A stretch of DNA of 64,000 nucleotides. Origin: Microbacterium invictum. Lineage in GTDB: Bacteria; Actinomycetota; Actinomycetes; Actinomycetales; Microbacteriaceae. Within the stretch, counting starts at the first letter, position 1. Every line of letters starts with the position of its first letter. A model generated the notes under the pieces. It saw only the letters and a program-made list of their open reading frames with translations, was not told the DNA's origin and made no database searches. Location of the stretch: contig NZ_CP139779.1 of NCBI RefSeq assembly GCF_034421375.1, positions 3,162,001-3,226,000 of the forward strand, read 5' to 3'. Position numbers and translations under genes: made by a program. Shown here one piece after another: positions 32,466 to 41,150 of the stretch.

Positions 32466-33097
32466 CGTCGTCGCGTGTGCCGGACGCGCCATCCGGCTGG
32501 GTGGTCGTCGTCCCGGTGAAGGGCACCACGCGGGGGAAGTCGCGCCTCAGCGTCGACGGGGTCGATCGCGTCGCCCTCGCGCGGGCGATCGCCCTCGATA
32601 CCGTCGCCGCCGCAGCATCCTGTCCTCAGGTCGAGAAGGTGATCGTCGTGACCGATGAGGCGACGCTGCCCCTGCACGCCGCCGACATTCCCGGACTGAG
32701 GTTCATCCCCGAGGGCGACGCGCGGGGGTTGAACGCCGCGATCGCCGCCGGCATGGCTGCCGCCGGAGAGGGGATGCCGCGGGCCGCGCTCCTCGGCGAC
32801 GTGCCGGCGCTGCGCGGTGAAGACCTCGGCGTCGCGCTGCGGGCGGCCGCATCGGTGGACCGCGGAGTCGTCGCCGACGCCGAGGGCACCGGTTCGACTC
32901 TCGTGACCGCGCGGGCGGGTGTCCCCTGGGAGTCGGCGTTCGGCGACGGGTCGTTCGCGGCACATCGCGCGCTCGGGTGCGCAGTGCTGGAGGTGCCGGA
33001 TGACTCGACGCTCCGGCGTGACGTCGACACCGCCGACCAGCTGCGCGATGCGGCGGCGATCGGCCTCGGGGAGCGGACGTCGGCGGTGCTCGGATGA
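32462..33097 (+). CDS. cofC: Phosphoenolpyruvate/2-phospho-L-lactate guanylyltransferase CofC/FbiD
   Basis: A 211-residue nucleotidyltransferase. The GTP-binding start VVVVPVKGTTRGKSRLS, the VIVVTDEA and IPEGDARGLNAAIAAGM segments, and LLGDVPALRGEDL (metal Asp) mark the CofC family. It activates 2-phospholactate or phosphoenolpyruvate with GTP, the step that supplies the side chain of F420 (or dehydro-F420 in actinobacteria). GTG start overlapping the fgd stop. Its presence shows that the operon is dedicated to F420. Confidence 0.9.
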   Translation: MTSSRVPDAPSGWVVVVPVKGTTRGKSRLSVDGVDRVALARAIALDTVAAAASCPQVEKVIVVTDEATLPLHAADIPGLRFIPEGDARGLNAAIAAGMAAAGEGMPRAALLGDVPALRGEDLGVALRAAASVDRGVVADAEGTGSTLVTARAGVPWESAFGDGSFAAHRALGCAVLEVPDDSTLRRDVDTADQLRDAAAIGLGERTSAVLG

Positions 33098-33888
33098 GCG
33101 GGTACGAGCCGGGGTTCCTCGGGGTGGAGGTGCCGTTGCCGACGCGTGCGGGAGGGGGCGGTCGGCGGCTGGACTACCCGAGGTTCAGCGTGGTGCTGGA
33201 CGCGCAGCGGCGGCTCGCCGCCGTGACGGCGGTGAACATCGACGGCGCGCGGCTGCTCGATCTGCCCCGCACCGGCGAGTGGCGACTCGACCCGCGCGCG
33301 CCGGCGGACGAGCAGACCGGACCGGAGGTGTACGCGCGCAACGACCTCGACCGCGGGCACCTGGTGCGGCGGCGGGACCCGGGGTGGGGGACGGCCGCCG
33401 AGGCCCGCGAGGCCACGGAGGCGACCTTCTTCTACACCAACGCTGCGCCGCAGGCCGCGGACTTCAATCAGTCGAAAGAGCTGTGGCTCGGGCTCGAGGA
33501 TCACGTGCTCGCGTTCGCCGAGGCGTCGGACCAGCGGATCAGCGTCTTCACGGCTCCGATCTTCGGTGACGACGACCCGCCGTACCGCGGCATCCAGGTG
33601 CCGCTGCGGTTCTACAAGATCGCGGCGTGGGTCGGGGCCGAGGCGCTCGAGGCGGCGGGTTTCGTGCTGGACCAGTCGGAGCTCGTCGACACTCGTCAAG
33701 GGGTGGTGGCGGTCGATCGGCTGGGCGGCTTCCGGACCTTCCAGGTGCCGATCTCCGACATCGCGGCGGCGACGGGGCTGGATTTCGGACCGCTGGTGGA
33801 TGCGGATGTGCTCGAGATCGCGGGCGCGCGGGCGGAGGGATGGCGCGAACTCGGCGGGGCGTCGGACATCCGGTGGGGGCGCGGTTGA
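33094..33888 (+). CDS. DNA/RNA non-specific endonuclease (NUC1/EndoG type)
   Basis: A 264-residue beta-beta-alpha metal nuclease. The signature D-R-G-H is at 86-89 (LDRGHLVRRRDPGWG), with His89 the general base. The metal-site Asn is probably Asn116 (FFYTNAAPQ), and a second Asn is at 125. No signal peptide is visible, so it is either kept inside or exported by a non-Sec route; no inhibitor gene is adjacent. It overlaps the cofC stop by ATGA and is therefore coupled to the F420 operon, without an obvious functional reason. Confidence 0.88.
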   Translation: MSGYEPGFLGVEVPLPTRAGGGGRRLDYPRFSVVLDAQRRLAAVTAVNIDGARLLDLPRTGEWRLDPRAPADEQTGPEVYARNDLDRGHLVRRRDPGWGTAAEAREATEATFFYTNAAPQAADFNQSKELWLGLEDHVLAFAEASDQRISVFTAPIFGDDDPPYRGIQVPLRFYKIAAWVGAEALEAAGFVLDQSELVDTRQGVVAVDRLGGFRTFQVPISDIAAATGLDFGPLVDADVLEIAGARAEGWRELGGASDIRWGRG

Positions 33889-33987
33889 GTTTTTCTTCGT
33901 AACTCTCTTCGGTTACGTGCGGGCTGATGTGAACTCAGTGTCGGAACCCTCTGCGATGATGTCGGTAAGTCAGAGACGGGGATTGCA

Positions 33988-35397
33988 GTGGACGCGGACG
34001 AGAAGCGGCGGCGGGCGGAGGACAAGCGCGCCGGGGTGTTCGCGGATGAGCTGGCTCGGTTGCAGCGGGCTGAGGCGAAGCTCGCGGCGAAGAAGACCCG
34101 GCTGCTCGCGGACGCGTATGCGTTGACGTTGGAGCAGCGGTCTCGGGTGGGGTCGGCGTCGTCGAGGGAGCGGGATATCCCGCTGCGGTCGATGGCGTTG
34201 GAGTTGGGGATGGCGGTGCGGGTGAATGACCGGTCGATGCAGTCGCAGATGCATGACGCGTACGAGCTGATCGAGTTGTTCCCGGCAACGATGGAAGCTC
34301 TTTCGGAGGGGCGGGTGACCAGGGCGCATGCGCAGGTGATCCAGGACGCCGGGCGGGTGATCGAGGACCCCGTGGATCGAGCGGACTTCGAACGGATCGT
34401 GCTCGTGGAGGCGGAGCGGCAGAGCGTGCCGCGGACGAAGAAGTACGCCCTCCAACGCGCCGCGGTGTTGGATCCGAGGCCGTTGCAGGAACGTCACGAC
34501 ACCGCAATCCGGGAACGGCGGGTGTGGGTCACCGACCTCGACGACACAATGTCGACCCTCACGATCCTGGGCAGCAACGTGTACATCCACGGGGTGTACA
34601 ACCGGCTCACCGGGCAAGGCACCACCATCAAAGACGTCGACCGCGCGAAGCGGCGCGAGTATGCCGTTGCGCAGGGTGAGGCGGCGAAGACGGAGGGGAG
34701 CGGGGCAGGGTTCGGCCTCGGCGGCGACGGTGGGGGCCAGGAGAACGTCGATGCCGGCGACGCGGAGCCGTGGTTCGATGACCGGTCGTTGGATGAGATC
34801 CGCGCTGACCTGGCCCTGGACATGCTCCTCACCGGGTCCCCCACGATCGACCCCACCGATGGGGCGAAGGGCGGGCTCGGGGCCATCACCGCCGAAGTGC
34901 AGATCACCATCCCGATCACCACATTGACCGGAGTCACCAACTCCGGCGCCGAATTGAACGGGATCACCCCAGTGGACCCCGAGACCGCGAGGCGGATGGC
35001 GGGGACGGCGAGGGTCTGGGATCGGGTGATGACCGACCCCATCACCGGCGTGGTCACCGCGGTGGACCGGTACGTGCTTCATCCGTCGCAGACGAGGTTC
35101 CTCAACGCCCGGGACGTCACCTGCCGCACGCCGGGATGCCGGAGACCCGCGAAACTCTGCGACAAAGACCACTCGAAGGACTTCGCGTTAGGCGGTCCAA
35201 CGTCCAACGACAACCTCTGCAACGAATGCGCCAGGCACCACACGCTCAAACACGCGACGAACTGGCATGTCGAGCAACTCCCCGGCGGGGTGCTGACGTT
35301 CACCAGTCCCGGCGGGAAGACATACGAGAGTCATCCACCCTCACGCGTCGCATTCGTCCCCACCGACGACGGCGGCTACGGCGTCGCACCCTTCTGA
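33988..35397 (+). CDS. DUF222/HNH endonuclease (13E12-repeat family)
   Basis: A 469-residue protein with an N-terminal helical DUF222-type region (LARLQRAEAKLAAKKTRLL; EGRVTRAHAQVIQDAG) and a C-terminal HNH nuclease finger (CRTPGCRRPAKLCDKDH ... GGPTSNDNLCNECARHHTLKH). The family is multi-copy and mobile-like in actinobacteria. Third-position base use here is looser than in neighbours (many TTG and GTG codons), which fits separate origin. GTG start at 33988 with GACGGGG upstream; no ATG fits. A GTAAC-8-GTTAC inverted pair at 33899-33916 lies in the 99-base promoter gap. Confidence 0.88.
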   Translation: MDADEKRRRAEDKRAGVFADELARLQRAEAKLAAKKTRLLADAYALTLEQRSRVGSASSRERDIPLRSMALELGMAVRVNDRSMQSQMHDAYELIELFPATMEALSEGRVTRAHAQVIQDAGRVIEDPVDRADFERIVLVEAERQSVPRTKKYALQRAAVLDPRPLQERHDTAIRERRVWVTDLDDTMSTLTILGSNVYIHGVYNRLTGQGTTIKDVDRAKRREYAVAQGEAAKTEGSGAGFGLGGDGGGQENVDAGDAEPWFDDRSLDEIRADLALDMLLTGSPTIDPTDGAKGGLGAITAEVQITIPITTLTGVTNSGAELNGITPVDPETARRMAGTARVWDRVMTDPITGVVTAVDRYVLHPSQTRFLNARDVTCRTPGCRRPAKLCDKDHSKDFALGGPTSNDNLCNECARHHTLKHATNWHVEQLPGGVLTFTSPGGKTYESHPPSRVAFVPTDDGGYGVAPF

Positions 35398-35423
35398 CCC
35401 GGTTCCGGCGCGTCGGCAAAGGA

Positions 35424-36350
35424 TCACGCGGGCGTCGCGACGACATCCCTCAGCCAGCCGTGGGCGCGGGAAAGGAGCGCCCGAGCCGGTTCGGTGTCAC
35501 GAGCCCAGCTTTCAAAACCGTGCGGACCGCCTGGCACGACGTCGAGGGTCGTCGGCACGCCGGCGGCGGAGAGCCGCCGGGCGAATTCGCGCACCTCCGG
35601 GAAGAACAGTTCGATGTCACCGACCGCGAGGTAGGTCGGTGGGAGCCCCGCCACATCCACCGCTCGGGCCGGCGCGGCGTACCGGGGTACGTTCGCTCCG
35701 CCCGCGCGATCACCGAGGTAGGCCGTCCATCCGGCGCGGTTGAAGCGGTTGTTCCACACCGGATGATCGATCTCATCGAGCGTCCGATCGGCGGCAGTCC
35801 CATCATCGATCATCGGCGCGAAGAGCCACTGCCCGATCGGCTGCACTCCGGCCTCGTCCCGGATCCGCTGCACCAGACCTGCGGCGAGGCCGCCGCCCGC
35901 GCTCTCTCCGCCGATGACGATCCTCGCGCGCTCGACACCCAGATCGACGGCGTGCGACTGCACCCAGCGCCAGCCGGCATGGACGTCCTCATGGGCGGCG
36001 GGGAACGGATGCTCGGGTGCGAGGCGGTAGTTCAGCGAGACGACGACGATGCCGAGATCGCGCGCTGTCTCGGCGCACAGCCTCTCGTCCTGGCGGGCAT
36101 CGCCGATGAGCAGACCCCCGCCGTGGACCCAGAGGAGCGCTGCATCGCCCACACGCGCCCGGGGCCGGTACACGCGAGCACGCTGCCCGGCAATCCGGAT
36201 CGGCACCACCTCGACGCCGTCGCGCCGCGGGACGGGCAGCACCCGAATGCCCGCCCGCAGCAGGGAGCGGATCCAAGGCCGCGAGACGTCCGGAAGACGC
36301 GTCCGGCGCGTCGCCGCCCGCAGCGCCGGGTCCACCCGATCAAGGTCCAT
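35424..36350 (-). CDS. Alpha/beta-hydrolase, HSL-family esterase
   Basis: A 308-residue hydrolase of the hormone-sensitive-lipase group. The oxyanion motif HGGG is in LLWVHGGGLLIGD, the nucleophile Ser in GGESAGGGLAAG, the acid in YLAVGDIELFFPE and the His in GGPHGFESW. It should hydrolyse short-chain esters. The ATG at 36350 is chosen because AGAGGTG precedes it; a GTG lies six bases further up. It is divergent from an FAD monooxygenase gene, from which only 67 bases separate it. Confidence 0.88.
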   Translation of the reverse strand: MDLDRVDPALRAATRRTRLPDVSRPWIRSLLRAGIRVLPVPRRDGVEVVPIRIAGQRARVYRPRARVGDAALLWVHGGGLLIGDARQDERLCAETARDLGIVVVSLNYRLAPEHPFPAAHEDVHAGWRWVQSHAVDLGVERARIVIGGESAGGGLAAGLVQRIRDEAGVQPIGQWLFAPMIDDGTAADRTLDEIDHPVWNNRFNRAGWTAYLGDRAGGANVPRYAAPARAVDVAGLPPTYLAVGDIELFFPEVREFARRLSAAGVPTTLDVVPGGPHGFESWARDTEPARALLSRAHGWLRDVVATPA

Positions 36351-36405
36351 CGTCACCTCTCGGCCCGGCCCTCCGGTCCGCTCGCCGAAGCGCCTCCCTC
36401 ACGAG

Positions 36406-36411
36406 TATCTT
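36406..36411 (+). promoter_or_regulatory. -10 hexamer TATCTT for the FAD monooxygenase
   Basis: TATCTT ends 6 bases before the GTG at 36418 with no ribosome site, deciding that start over the long in-frame extension upstream. Confidence 0.45.
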
Positions 36412-36417
36412 CATCGC

Positions 36418-37701
36418 GTGACCGAAGGCAACAGCGCCGCCCCCGACCATACGACCTGCGCGATCGTGGGGGGCGGCCCCGCGGGCATCGTGCTCGGGCT
36501 GCTGCTCGCCCGCGCCGGAATCGAGGTGACGGTTCTCGAGAAGCACGCCGACTTCCTCCGCGACTTCCGCGGCGATACGGTGCACCCCGCCACGCTCGGA
36601 CTCCTCGACGACCTCGGCCTGTTCGAACAGTTCGACGCCCTTCCCCACTCGAAGCTCCGTCGCGCCTACTTCCCGGGACGCGACGGCTCCGACGTCTTCG
36701 CCGATTTCGACAGGCTGCCGGTGCGCCATCCCTACATCGCCATGGTGCCGCAGTGGGACCTGCTCGACCTCCTCGCCGACACCGCCGCCGCCGAACCCAC
36801 CTTCACACTCCGGCGGGAACACACCGTGACGGCGGTGACACGGCGGGGCGGCCGGGTGACCGGTGTGGCCTACACCTCACCGGACGGCGAGGGCCGGCTC
36901 TCCGCGGACCTGGTGGTGGGCTGCGACGGCCGGTGGTCGACCGTGCGCCGAAGCGTCGGGCTTCCGGTGCGCGAGATCCCCGTCAGGTTCGACGTCTGGT
37001 GGTACCGGCTGCCGACCGACCGACCCCTGCCCGAAAGCCTCCTCCCCCGCGTGCGGGATGGCAGGGTCGCGATCGGCATCCCGCGCCGCGGTTATGTGCA
37101 GGTGGCCGCTCTCGGCCCGAAAGGCACCGACGCCGAGGTGCGCTCTCGCGGCATCGGCGCCTTCCGCCGCGACGCTGCCATCCTCTTCCCCGAACTCGAC
37201 GACGGTGTCGACGCGCTCTCGAGCATGGACGATGTGAAACACCTCGATGTGCGTCTCGAGCGTCTCCGCCGCTGGCACGCGAACAACGTGCTCTGCATCG
37301 GCGATGCCGCTCACGCCATGTCGCCCGTCGGCGGCGTGGGCATCAACCTGGCGATTCAGGACGCCGTCGTCACCGCCCGCCTCCTCGCCGGCCCCCTCGC
37401 CCGCGGGGAGCTCGACCGTCCAGGCGGCAGCCGGGTGCTCGCCCGGGTGCGCCGGCGTCGCCTGCCGGCGGTGGCCGTCATCCAGACACTCCAGCGGATC
37501 CTCCATGCACGCCTCATCATGCCGGCGCTCGGCGGTGATCCGCTCGATCCGCCCGCCTGGCTTCTGCGCCTCGTCCGCGTCGTCCCGGCCGTGACCGCCC
37601 TCCCCGCCTTCCTGATCGGAGTGGGTGTCAGGCCCGAGCGGGCACCGAGCTGGGCGCGGCGTCCCGACGGCAGCCCGCGCGTCAGACGCGCGACTCGGTG
37701 A
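36418..37701 (+). CDS. FAD-dependent aromatic-type monooxygenase (PHBH fold)
   Basis: A 427-residue group A flavoprotein monooxygenase. FAD contacts are AIVGGGPAGIVLGLLLARAG at the start and VLCIGDAAHAMSPVGGVGINLAIQDA; the DG motif is LVVGCDGRWSTVRRS. These three fingerprints define the p-hydroxybenzoate hydroxylase family. The substrate is probably a ring compound or polyketide-like molecule but cannot be named. Its last 20 bases overlap the 3' end of the convergent SnoaL-like gene, an enzyme type often partnered with such monooxygenases. Confidence 0.88.
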   Translation: MTEGNSAAPDHTTCAIVGGGPAGIVLGLLLARAGIEVTVLEKHADFLRDFRGDTVHPATLGLLDDLGLFEQFDALPHSKLRRAYFPGRDGSDVFADFDRLPVRHPYIAMVPQWDLLDLLADTAAAEPTFTLRREHTVTAVTRRGGRVTGVAYTSPDGEGRLSADLVVGCDGRWSTVRRSVGLPVREIPVRFDVWWYRLPTDRPLPESLLPRVRDGRVAIGIPRRGYVQVAALGPKGTDAEVRSRGIGAFRRDAAILFPELDDGVDALSSMDDVKHLDVRLERLRRWHANNVLCIGDAAHAMSPVGGVGINLAIQDAVVTARLLAGPLARGELDRPGGSRVLARVRRRRLPAVAVIQTLQRILHARLIMPALGGDPLDPPAWLLRLVRVVPAVTALPAFLIGVGVRPERAPSWARRPDGSPRVRRATR

Positions 37702-38080
37702 GCTGCGCGCGCAGCTCGAAGGGCTCCGACCCCGAGAACGCGGTGACCAGGCCCGCGGTCAGCGTGTAGACAGCGAACTCGGCGACGTTCACATGGCGCC
37801 GCGTCGGCGCGATGCCCTCCCAGACCCCCGCATGAGTGCCGCTCCCCCGCACGAGTGCGGCGATGCGATCGTCCTCGGCAACCACCTGGATGATCCGCCA
37901 CCGCCAATCGGGGAACGCGTGGAAGAGATCGTCGAGGTCGGCGATCCAGGCCTCGACACCCGCCGGCCGGTGGGCGCGGCGCACCTCGGCGTGCACGAGG
38001 CCGCGGATCGCGTTCAGGTCGTGGCGATTGGCCGCATCGATGTAATCCGCGAACCACTCGTGCAGCTGCCAGGGTTCCAC
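37682..38080 (-). CDS. SnoaL/NTF2-like protein
   Basis: A 132-residue alpha+beta cone-fold protein of the SnoaL/NTF2 superfamily: an N-terminal helix pair (WFADYIDAANRHDLNAIRGLVH), a middle AFPDWRWRIIQVVAEDDRIAALVRGSGTHAG (F-P-D-x-x is typical of SnoaL-type ester cyclases) and a final strand pair. It could be a cyclase, isomerase or ligand-binding protein. The GTG at 38080 has GATAAT 6 bases upstream. Tail overlap of 20 bases with the FAD monooxygenase gene. Confidence 0.8.
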   Translation of the reverse strand: MEPWQLHEWFADYIDAANRHDLNAIRGLVHAEVRRAHRPAGVEAWIADLDDLFHAFPDWRWRIIQVVAEDDRIAALVRGSGTHAGVWEGIAPTRRHVNVAEFAVYTLTAGLVTAFSGSEPFELRAQLTESRV

Positions 38081-38086
38081 CGGTCC

Positions 38087-38092
38087 ATTATC
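38087..38092 (-). promoter_or_regulatory. -10 hexamer GATAAT for the SnoaL-like gene
   Basis: Minus-strand GATAAT ends 6 bases before the GTG at 38080. One mismatch to TATAAT; no ribosome site. Confidence 0.4.
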
Positions 38093-38133
38093 GTCGGGCG
38101 CCCGGGCCCGTCAGGGCTCCCGGCGCAGACCCC

Positions 38134-38670
38134 TCACCGTTCGCGGGACAGAAGCGCCCACGAGTCGAGGGTCGTCCATTCGCCCTTGAACCAGTCCGCC
38201 TCCACGGCTCGCCCCTCGTGCCGGAAACCCAGTCGGGTGAGGAGCCGCGCGACGGCGGCGTTCCGGGCATCTGAGGTCGCCGTCACCCGGTGCGCGCTGT
38301 GGTCGTCAAAGAGCGCGACGACAACGGCACCGAGGGCCTCTCGCGCGACGCCGCGCCCGTGATGCTCGGCGGCGACCGTGACACCCACCTCGTACGAGTC
38401 GGGCTGGTCGGCCGACGTGTGCACGGCGACATCGCCGAGGAGGGCGCCGGACGCGGCGTCCCGCACCGCGATCTGCAGCCACTCGCCGGCCGGCGGCGGG
38501 AAATCGGCCGGCTGCCCCTCCAGCAGGCGGCCCGCGTCTTCGGCATTGAACTCGGGTGTCCACGACTGCCAGCGCGCGACGTCGGGGTCGCGGCGGTAGG
38601 CCACGAACGCGTTGAGGTCGCCGGCACCGAGAGGTGCGAGAACCAGACGGTCCGTCTGCAACGGGATCAC
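38134..38670 (-). CDS. GNAT-family N-acetyltransferase (RimJ/RimL-like)
   Basis: A 178-residue acetyltransferase of the RimJ/RimL type: TDRLVLAPLGAGDLNAFVAY at the start, a YEVGVTVAAEHHGRGVAREA acetyl-CoA pyrophosphate loop (motif A) and NAAVARLLTRLGFRHEGRAV (motif B). It acetylates an amino group, perhaps a ribosomal-protein N-terminus or an antibiotic; no evidence decides. Single gene with its own leaderless-type promoter at 38677-38682. Confidence 0.88.
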   Translation of the reverse strand: MIPLQTDRLVLAPLGAGDLNAFVAYRRDPDVARWQSWTPEFNAEDAGRLLEGQPADFPPPAGEWLQIAVRDAASGALLGDVAVHTSADQPDSYEVGVTVAAEHHGRGVAREALGAVVVALFDDHSAHRVTATSDARNAAVARLLTRLGFRHEGRAVEADWFKGEWTTLDSWALLSRER

Positions 38671-38676
38671 GACCGC

Positions 38677-38682
38677 AGAATA
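38677..38682 (-). promoter_or_regulatory. -10 hexamer TATTCT for the GNAT gene
   Basis: Minus-strand TATTCT ends 6 bases before the GTG at 38670. No ribosome site lies between. Confidence 0.45.
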
Positions 38683-38710
38683 CCGCCGGCGAGCGGGGTC
38701 GTCACGAGCC

Positions 38711-39451
38711 TCAGATCAGCAGGTACACCGCGCCGACGATCGTGAGGACGATGACGAGGCGCTCGAACAGCCGCTGATCGATCCGGTCGGCGATCCAGCG
38801 ACCCCCGAGGGCCCCCGCCACCACGAGCGGGGCGAGGATCGCGTCGAGCACGAGGCCCGGGACGGTGATCAGGCCGAGGCCGATCGAGAAGGGCAGCTTG
38901 CTGATGTTCACGATCGCGAAGAGCCAGGCCGCCGTGCCGAGGAACTCCTTGACCGGGAATCGTGCGGCCAGGAAGTACATCGACATCACCGGTCCGGCGG
39001 CGTTCGCGACCATCGTCGTGAAGCCCCCCAGGGTGCCGTAGACCGCGGCGGCGCCGCGGCGAGGCGGTCCCTCGACCAGAGCGGAGGCCATGCGGCGCCG
39101 CACCAGCGTCACCACGATCACCCCGAGAAGGAGCACCCCGATCGTGCGCTTGACCCAGGCGTCATCGGCGACGGCGAGGAAGAGCACCCCGACCAGCAGC
39201 CCGGCCACGATCGCCGGCGCCAGCCGCAGCAGGGCACGCCAGTTGACATGCCGCACGTACATCGTGATGGCGAACATGTCGGCGAGGATCAGCAGCAGGA
39301 GGATCGTGCCGGTCGACTCGCGGGCGGGCAGCACCGCGGCGAACGACGCCACAGCGACGGTGCCCGCACCCGGCACCGCGGTCTTCGACAGCCCGATGAC
39401 CAGCGCCGCGAAGGCCAGGAGCGCCCACGCGAACGGGCTGAGGTCGAGCAC
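38711..39451 (-). CDS. TauE/SafE-family sulfite/anion exporter
   Basis: A 246-residue protein with about eight hydrophobic segments and the family's repeated Gly-rich turns (LALIVGLSKTAVPGAGTVA near residue 20 and GGFTTMVANAAGPVMSMYFLA near 130). Family members export sulfite, sulfoacetate or similar anions. GTG start three bases after the hemD stop, so the two are co-transcribed; a functional link with heme synthesis is not obvious. Confidence 0.88.
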   Translation of the reverse strand: MLDLSPFAWALLAFAALVIGLSKTAVPGAGTVAVASFAAVLPARESTGTILLLLILADMFAITMYVRHVNWRALLRLAPAIVAGLLVGVLFLAVADDAWVKRTIGVLLLGVIVVTLVRRRMASALVEGPPRRGAAAVYGTLGGFTTMVANAAGPVMSMYFLAARFPVKEFLGTAAWLFAIVNISKLPFSIGLGLITVPGLVLDAILAPLVVAGALGGRWIADRIDQRLFERLVIVLTIVGAVYLLI

Positions 39452-39454
39452 CCC

Positions 39455-40297
39455 TCAGTCTTCGCGGCTGATGCCCGGTAACCGGATCACTCCGGTCTGC
39501 GGCGCGAACTCGTCCGCAGCGTGGGGCAGCGAGAACGTCGCGACCGCGGCGATGAGAGCGTCGACCGTCTGGGTCTCGGCGACGACGTCGACCTCGAGAC
39601 CCGCGCGCCGGGCGTCACGCGCCGTCCGCGGACCGATCGCGGCGATCACCGTCGAGTCGGGGATGCGGGGGAACTGGGCGTGCACCTGCTCGGCCACCGA
39701 CCCACTGGTAACGAGGATGGCGTTGATGCGGCCGCTCTCGACATCCCGGGCGACGCGGTCGGCGACCGGGACCCCGACGGTGCGATAGGCGACGACGCTG
39801 CGCACCCGATGACCGGCGTCGCTGAGGCTCCGCGTGAGGACAGGTTTGGCGATCTCGCTGCGGAGCGTGAGGATGTCGACCGGCTCGGGCTCGAGGGCGA
39901 TCAGCTGCTCGGCCATCCCCGCCGCGGAGTTGTCGCGCTCGGGCACCAGATCCACCTTGTAACCGACGGCCTGCAGCGCCGCCGACGTGGTCTCACCCAC
40001 CGCGGCGACCTTCGTCGATGCGGGGATCGTGGCGCGATAGGCGTAGAGCACGTCGACGGTCGTCGCACTCGTCACCGTCAGCCAGCGGAACGCCCCGGCG
40101 GCGAGGTCGGTCAGCGCCCTCTCGAGCGTCTCGTGATCCCGGGTGGGAGCGAAGTTGATCAGCGGCGCGATGATCGGGGTCGCCCCCTGCCGACGCAGGG
40201 ACGCCGCCACCCCGTCGCCCCACGGTCCCCCGCGGGGCACGAGGACGCGCCACCCCACGAGGGGCTTGGCGTGCGGGTCCTGAGCTGCGTGGTTCAT
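39455..40297 (-). CDS. hemD: Uroporphyrinogen-III synthase
   Basis: A 280-residue two-lobed HemD. Recognisable parts are WRVLVPRGGPWGDGVAASL, APLINFAP, RWLTVTSATTVDVL, KVAAVGETTSAALQAVGY, AGHRVRSVVAYRTVGV, ILVTSGSVAEQVH and VIAAIGPRTARDARRAGL. It closes the tetrapyrrole ring with inversion of ring D. The rest of the heme pathway is not adjacent, apart from the HemY-like gene 1.3 kb away. The 158 bases upstream hold only short GC hairpins such as GCGCGCG/CGCGCG near 40350-40372. Confidence 0.88.
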   Translation of the reverse strand: MNHAAQDPHAKPLVGWRVLVPRGGPWGDGVAASLRRQGATPIIAPLINFAPTRDHETLERALTDLAAGAFRWLTVTSATTVDVLYAYRATIPASTKVAAVGETTSAALQAVGYKVDLVPERDNSAAGMAEQLIALEPEPVDILTLRSEIAKPVLTRSLSDAGHRVRSVVAYRTVGVPVADRVARDVESGRINAILVTSGSVAEQVHAQFPRIPDSTVIAAIGPRTARDARRAGLEVDVVAETQTVDALIAAVATFSLPHAADEFAPQTGVIRLPGISRED

Positions 40298-40455
40298 TCA
40301 GTCGACTCTCGTGGGGCGTTTTCGGCCGCCCGCGCTTCGAGCAACCGACGCGCGCGGGTGCACACGCGCGATCGGCAGCATCCGCTCCATTGCACTGCCT
40401 GCTTCCCGAGCATACCCCGGGCCACGCGAGACCGCCTCGCGACCGATATTTCAGT

Positions 40456-40758
40456 TCACCGCGTGTACGAGCGCACGAACAGCCAGACGAGGCCCCCCAC
40501 CGTCGCGGCCGCAGCCACCACGGCGGCGGCGGCGGCACCAGGATTGCGCCGCGCGAAATCGCGGGCCCGCCCGACCTCGCGATCGGTCACCTCAGCCACC
40601 CGCCGGGGCACGTTCGCCTTCACTTCGATGGCGGCGAGGGCGGCCTTCAGCTCTGCGCGCGCCTGCTCGACCGGGTCGGCGATGCCGATCGGCACAGCGG
40701 TGCGGGGAACGGGGACGGGGGCCGCGGCGCTCTTGCGCGGCGAGACCTCAGAGCTCAT
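40456..40758 (-). CDS. DUF3618-like single-span membrane protein
   Basis: A 100-residue protein: a Pro/Ala-rich start, a helical stretch (DPVEQARAELKAALAAIEVKA) and one C-terminal span (AAAAAVVAAAATVGGLVWLFV). This order matches DUF3618-type proteins that accompany holin-X/YtxH genes in actinobacteria. It overlaps the holin-X gene by 11 bases and is the last of a three-gene row. Role unknown; probably envelope-associated. Confidence 0.75.
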   Translation of the reverse strand: MSSEVSPRKSAAAPVPVPRTAVPIGIADPVEQARAELKAALAAIEVKANVPRRVAEVTDREVGRARDFARRNPGAAAAAVVAAAATVGGLVWLFVRSYTR

Positions 40759-41149
40759 CGCGCACCTCCTTCACGTCGAGGGCGATCGACTGGACCGGAT
40801 TCTCGCGGTTCGACAGCCGCCGGAAGCGGAAGTACCCGAACAGGGCCAGGATCACGGCGACGAGGATCATCACGCCGAACACGACGATGGCCGACAGCCA
40901 CACCGGCCACCACGACGACAGACCCGCGATGACGAAGGTGCCGAGCACGGGCACCGACCAGAACAGGACGAACAGGGCGGCGACGAACCAGCCCGCGCCG
41001 ATACCGGCGTCCTTCGCGGTCTTGGCGAGCCACTTCTTCGCCGAGTCGATCTCGGCGACGATGAGGTTCTTGACGAGCTCCGGAATCTCGCCGACGAGGG
41101 TCAGCAGGCTGTCGTCGGCCCGGTCGCGGAATCCCCGCGGGGTCGTCAT
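40748..41149 (-). CDS. Actinobacterial holin-X (phage holin superfamily) protein
   Basis: A 133-residue protein: a helical N-terminus (LLTLVGEIPELVKNLIVAEI) and two strong membrane spans (GIGAGWFVAALFVLFWSVPV; WPVWLSAIVVFGVMILVAVI), then a basic end. This is the Holin-X/DUF1469-type layout; despite the name no lysis gene is present. The ATG at 41149 lies one base after the stop of the YtxH-like gene (TGATATG). Likely a cell-envelope stress protein. Confidence 0.82.
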   Translation of the reverse strand: MTTPRGFRDRADDSLLTLVGEIPELVKNLIVAEIDSAKKWLAKTAKDAGIGAGWFVAALFVLFWSVPVLGTFVIAGLSSWWPVWLSAIVVFGVMILVAVILALFGYFRFRRLSNRENPVQSIALDVKEVRDEL

Positions 41150-41150
41150 A

